Source: JBBEBE01 sp040882505 (GTDB lineage Bacteria; Bacteroidota; Rhodothermia; Balneolales; Balneolaceae). Taken from it: a stretch of DNA of 64,000 bases. The notes under the pieces are model-generated. The model was not told the origin of the DNA, did not search any database, and worked only from the letters and a program-made list of their open reading frames with translations. The position numbers and the translations under genes were made by a program. The DNA lies in assembly GCA_040882505.1 (NCBI GenBank), contig JBBEBE010000002.1:124001-188000 (forward strand). Reading direction: 5' to 3'. Position 1 is the first letter of the stretch. Every line of letters starts with the position of its first letter. Positions 61,404 to 64,000 of the stretch are shown in pieces.

Positions 61404-63115
61404 TTCCGGAGCTTTATCCGGACGTGCTCTTTCGCTTCCCGCCGGTCATGTTTTCCCGGGCCGAGAGTCGGTAACCGATCCACAAAGAGAATCTCTTTGG
61501 GACGTTCGGCCGGTGTGAGTTGCCCGGTGATCCGTTCACGGATCGAGTCTGCAAGCTCTTGCATCCCCGTTCTGGCAGATACGTCCTCCAATTCGTTCCA
61601 GTCGCTTGTGGGGATGATGGCGGTTTCGTCCGGATCGGGGATGACCAGGGCAACCACACGTTCGCCCCACTCGGAATCTTCGATACCCACCACGAGGGCT
61701 TCCCGGATCTCGGGAAGGCTCTCCAGCACCCTTTCGACTCGGGTCGGAAGGACATTCTCTCCACCGGAGAGAATCAAATCGGTTCGTCTGGACAGAATTT
61801 CGAGGAGCTGTTCGTCCGGCTGTTCTCCCGGGTGCAGGCGGGCCCAGTCGCCGGTGTTGAACCAGCCATCGGGGTCGAATCGATCCCGCTGAAGGGTGCG
61901 GCCTTCCAGGTAGCCCTCGAAGAGTTGGGGTCCACGGATTTGCAGGACACCCTCGCCTTCTCCGGCCCGGGGTGACCCGAATTCATCAAGAATTCGCACT
62001 TCATGGGGTGCATGGACTCGCAGAGTGGGTGTAGACGGTGGATGAGGGCCCGGAATGGGAAGTGATCCCGTCATCTTTTCTGCCACCGACTCCGATTCCG
62101 ACATGGAACGCGTTGTCGCCGGTGCAGTCTCTTCAGAGGCCGTGTGGCAACGTGAAGCGATCTGGCCGACGGTTTCCGTCATACCGTAGGAGGCGATGAC
62201 CGGTAGTCCGCGTTCGACGGCCCGGTTGAGAAGGGATTCACGAATGGGACCGCCACCGACCAGGATGCCGTGAAACGAGGAGAGTGTCGGGAGTGTACGC
62301 TCTCCGAGAAGACGACCGAGTTGCGTGGGCACCATGGAGGCCGCGCGTATTTCGGGATGCGTTCGGAGCGCCTCGGCCAATCCGGAAGGATCCAGGGTAC
62401 GCGGGAGCAGAACAGCCGATCCGGTGAGCAGCGCGCGAATGGTGACATTCATGCCGCCGGCATGGTGAAGAGGGAGTGGAAGGAGCCATGCGTCTCCGGG
62501 GTCCATCGGGGTTTGAGTCTGTGTCCATTCGACAGCGTGGATCCAACTTCGTCGTTTGTGGGGAACGGTTTTCGGGGGGCCGCTGGACCCGGAGGTGAGG
62601 AGGGCACCCCACCAGGCATCGGGAGCGCCCAGGAGTTCCGTTGTATCCATTTGTTGCCACTTCTTGCTCTCCGTCCCCGGTTCGTTTGCCCAGGAGAAGA
62701 TCTTCCGGATCGTGCCGAGCGACGGATTCTCGTGAATGAGTCCGATGGATGGAGCCGCGCCCGGTTCATCGACCAGTGCGCTGTCCCACGGGAGAGTCGC
62801 GCTCAGACTCTCCAGTTCGGAGGCCGGCATGGCCGGATCGAGCGGCAAGACCGGTACCCGGGAGATCCAGGCACACGCCAAATGGAGTAGCAACGCCTCC
62901 CTGTTCCGGCTTCGAAGTAGAAGGAACGTTCCTGGGCGGTGGGTCTGTCCGGTCCGTGCGATGGCCGAGCTCTGATGCATCAAATCCTGAATTCGGGTCT
63001 TCCACACATTCGCGAGGGAGAAGAGGTCCCCGTAACTCCATTGCCGGTTGCCTGTAATCAAGAAGGGACGATCCGGATCGTACGGTTTCGGAACGCTGCG
63101 TGTCGGGAAGCTCAT
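61391..63115 (-). CDS. menE: o-succinylbenzoate-CoA ligase
   Basis: The 574-residue protein is an acyl-CoA synthetase. The P-loop-like motif is ALLTSGSSGPPKTVPH, followed by LPLPLHHAGGMN, SYGMTETVGQI, DGWFNTGDWARL and the C-terminal catalytic lysine in LGPGKHDRR. Given menC directly upstream and menG elsewhere in the window, it is assigned as MenE, which activates o-succinylbenzoate in menaquinone synthesis. It is longer than typical MenE (about 450-490). The extra length includes a Ser/Thr/Pro/Glu-rich insertion after the TETVGQI motif (about residues 330-370) with no predicted fold. A short tandem repeat touches its start codon. Confidence 0.88.
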   Translation of the reverse strand: MSFPTRSVPKPYDPDRPFLITGNRQWSYGDLFSLANVWKTRIQDLMHQSSAIARTGQTHRPGTFLLLRSRNREALLLHLACAWISRVPVLPLDPAMPASELESLSATLPWDSALVDEPGAAPSIGLIHENPSLGTIRKIFSWANEPGTESKKWQQMDTTELLGAPDAWWGALLTSGSSGPPKTVPHKRRSWIHAVEWTQTQTPMDPGDAWLLPLPLHHAGGMNVTIRALLTGSAVLLPRTLDPSGLAEALRTHPEIRAASMVPTQLGRLLGERTLPTLSSFHGILVGGGPIRESLLNRAVERGLPVIASYGMTETVGQIASRCHTASEETAPATTRSMSESESVAEKMTGSLPIPGPHPPSTPTLRVHAPHEVRILDEFGSPRAGEGEGVLQIRGPQLFEGYLEGRTLQRDRFDPDGWFNTGDWARLHPGEQPDEQLLEILSRRTDLILSGGENVLPTRVERVLESLPEIREALVVGIEDSEWGERVVALVIPDPDETAIIPTSDWNELEDVSARTGMQELADSIRERITGQLTPAERPKEILFVDRLPTLGPGKHDRREAKEHVRIKLRNQSG

Positions 63116-63144
63116 TCAGTCAGGTTCAGTCAGGTTCGGTCATG
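63115..63144 (-). repeat. 10-bp tandem repeat at the menE start
   Basis: TTCAGTCAGG occurs at 63115-63124 and 63125-63134, followed by a diverged copy TTCGGTCATG at 63135-63144. On the minus strand the units run straight into the menE ATG, so copy number would change the distance between any upstream ribosome binding site and the start codon. Confidence 0.65.
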
Positions 63145-63192
63145 GCCACTCGTCGTGGAAAGGACGTTCCTTTGCATACAAAGTGCAAGAGT

Positions 63193-64000
63193 TCAGACGA
63201 TCTCCCGAAGACCCGCTCGATCGAGGAGTCGGGAGGGGAGTGCCCAGTATCGATTCAGAATGTCGGGACGTACCGGACCCTGCTCCTTTTTCGGCAACAA
63301 TCGAGGGTCTATCAGATCGTGTTGGAAGAGAGATCCGGTATCAAGACCGTGAGCGCAACCGGGCGTGCCCCATTCGCAAGCAGCTCGACGGAGTGTGGTT
63401 CGGGCAACGGCCGATTCCAGAGAGCTTGTCCAGATGGTTTGAATCGGGCGGGGAATCTCTCCAATGGTCCGGGAGATCTGCTCGAGATCTCCCAGGATCG
63501 TCGCTTTCAGGACATATGTGGTGATGGACTGGCAGCGTACGGCGTTTCGAAGATTCCGGATGGTCGAGAGACTTTCGTCGAGAGCAATCCGGACGGTGGA
63601 CACCTGCTGCAGTTTTTCGAGGTTGTCCAGTGTCGGGTCCCGAAGAGGTTCCTCACAATAGTCAACTGGCAGGCTGGAGAGTTCGTCGAGCCAGTGTCGT
63701 GCGTCGTTCCAAGTCCAGGACTGGTTGGCATCGATTCGCAGTCGAAGGTGCGGGTACTCTCCGGATAGGTTGCGGAGCGTTTCTATTCGGGATGCCGGTT
63801 CGCTGTTCAACTTGACCTTGATCGTCGTGTATCCGTCCCGAAGAGCGGTCCGAATGGCCGGGTCCAATGTATCCGGCGATCCAAGACCGACCACACCATT
63901 CATCTGCAATAAACAGTCCCGTGATCGATCCTCCGGGTTATCCGTAGGGCGATCGGCTGTTCGGGACTCGCGCAGTTGAAGACGAAGCGCAGAGAGAGCA
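63193..64000 (-). CDS. menC: o-succinylbenzoate synthase MenC (5' end outside window)
   Basis: The frame is open to the right edge of the window, so the N-terminal domain is missing; 268 codons are visible. The enolase-superfamily barrel is clear: TTIKVKLN (catalytic lysine region), LRIDANQSW and DYCEEPLRD and ALDESLS (three metal-binding acids), then YVLKATILGDL (second lysine). The C-terminal IWTSSLESAVARTTLRRAA is typical of MenC. It dehydrates SHCHC to o-succinylbenzoate, the substrate of MenE. It lies 77 bases upstream of menE on the same strand, so the two should be co-transcribed. A dipeptide epimerase is the main alternative, made unlikely by menE. Confidence 0.88.
   Translation of the reverse strand, partial: ALSALRLQLRESRTADRPTDNPEDRSRDCLLQMNGVVGLGSPDTLDPAIRTALRDGYTTIKVKLNSEPASRIETLRNLSGEYPHLRLRIDANQSWTWNDARHWLDELSSLPVDYCEEPLRDPTLDNLEKLQQVSTVRIALDESLSTIRNLRNAVRCQSITTYVLKATILGDLEQISRTIGEIPRPIQTIWTSSLESAVARTTLRRAACEWGTPGCAHGLDTGSLFQHDLIDPRLLPKKEQGPVRPDILNRYWALPSRLLDRAGLREIV

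Overview
The window is one continuous stretch of bacterial chromosome at roughly 58-60 % GC (my impression, not computed). It carries about 42 protein genes and no tRNA, rRNA, CRISPR array or insertion sequence that I can see. The gene content suggests a didermic member of the Bacteroidota/Rhodothermota/Balneolota part of the FCB group. The evidence is a menaquinone pathway (menG, menE, menC), a type-B succinate dehydrogenase with one five-helix cytochrome b, a DUF4296-type lipoprotein, a yicC-gmk-rpoZ-coaBC cluster, a NupG-like permease of the Bacteroidota kind, dapF, and a CcmB heme exporter. The exact genus cannot be read from the sequence.

Left part (1-25.7 kb): housekeeping genes in long same-strand runs. 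After the tail of a metal hydrolase and a YciO/Sua5-type gene comes a minus-strand run read as rodZ-like, ligA, pgpH-like, xerD, ggt and a secreted amidohydrolase with a beta-propeller. A plus-strand run follows: comF-like, a membrane protein, menG, fabZ, panB, surE. Next are a lipase-like hydrolase with a small membrane protein (minus), a YghO-like GNAT protein (plus), and a tight minus-strand operon pduO-glmM-yicC-gmk-rpoZ-coaBC.

Centre (25.7-42.6 kb): the outstanding feature is a two-gene Tc (ABC) toxin locus that occupies 16.6 kb. The first gene encodes a 2646-residue fusion of the TcB and TcC subunits. It has SpvB, FG-GAP/propeller, TcdB-middle and Rhs domains and a Rhs core with the two aspartates of the self-cleavage motif, followed by about 549 residues of unknown, cysteine-free, coiled-coil-rich cargo. 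Thirty-two bases later the second gene encodes a 2860-residue TcA pore subunit with an N-terminal carboxypeptidase-regulatory-like domain. The order is BC then A, no immunity, lysis or export gene is adjacent, and a perfect 12-bp palindrome lies inside a candidate promoter upstream.

Right part (42.7-64 kb): sdhCAB with a strong bidirectional terminator, a nucleoside-type MFS permease, recQ, an SDR/DUF4296 pair, coaX (type III pantothenate kinase), and a cell-wall amidase. A six-gene minus-strand operon (ccmB, holB, dapF, a degenerate beta-lactamase-fold protein, a membrane protein, an RsmI-like methyltransferase) precedes a plus-strand ptsN - sigma-54 response regulator - folD unit. The window ends in menE and the 3' part of menC.

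Functionally, the flanks serve menaquinone respiration (menG/E/C with sdhCAB), coenzyme A supply (panB, coaBC, coaX), cell wall and division (glmM, dapF, amidase, rodZ-like) and DNA maintenance (ligA, recQ, xerD, holB). The Tc locus is an accessory, probably anti-eukaryotic, protein-delivery machine set among core genes. Three places share a CTATATT[GT]C promoter-like core, which may be the main sigma factor's -10 element in this organism.
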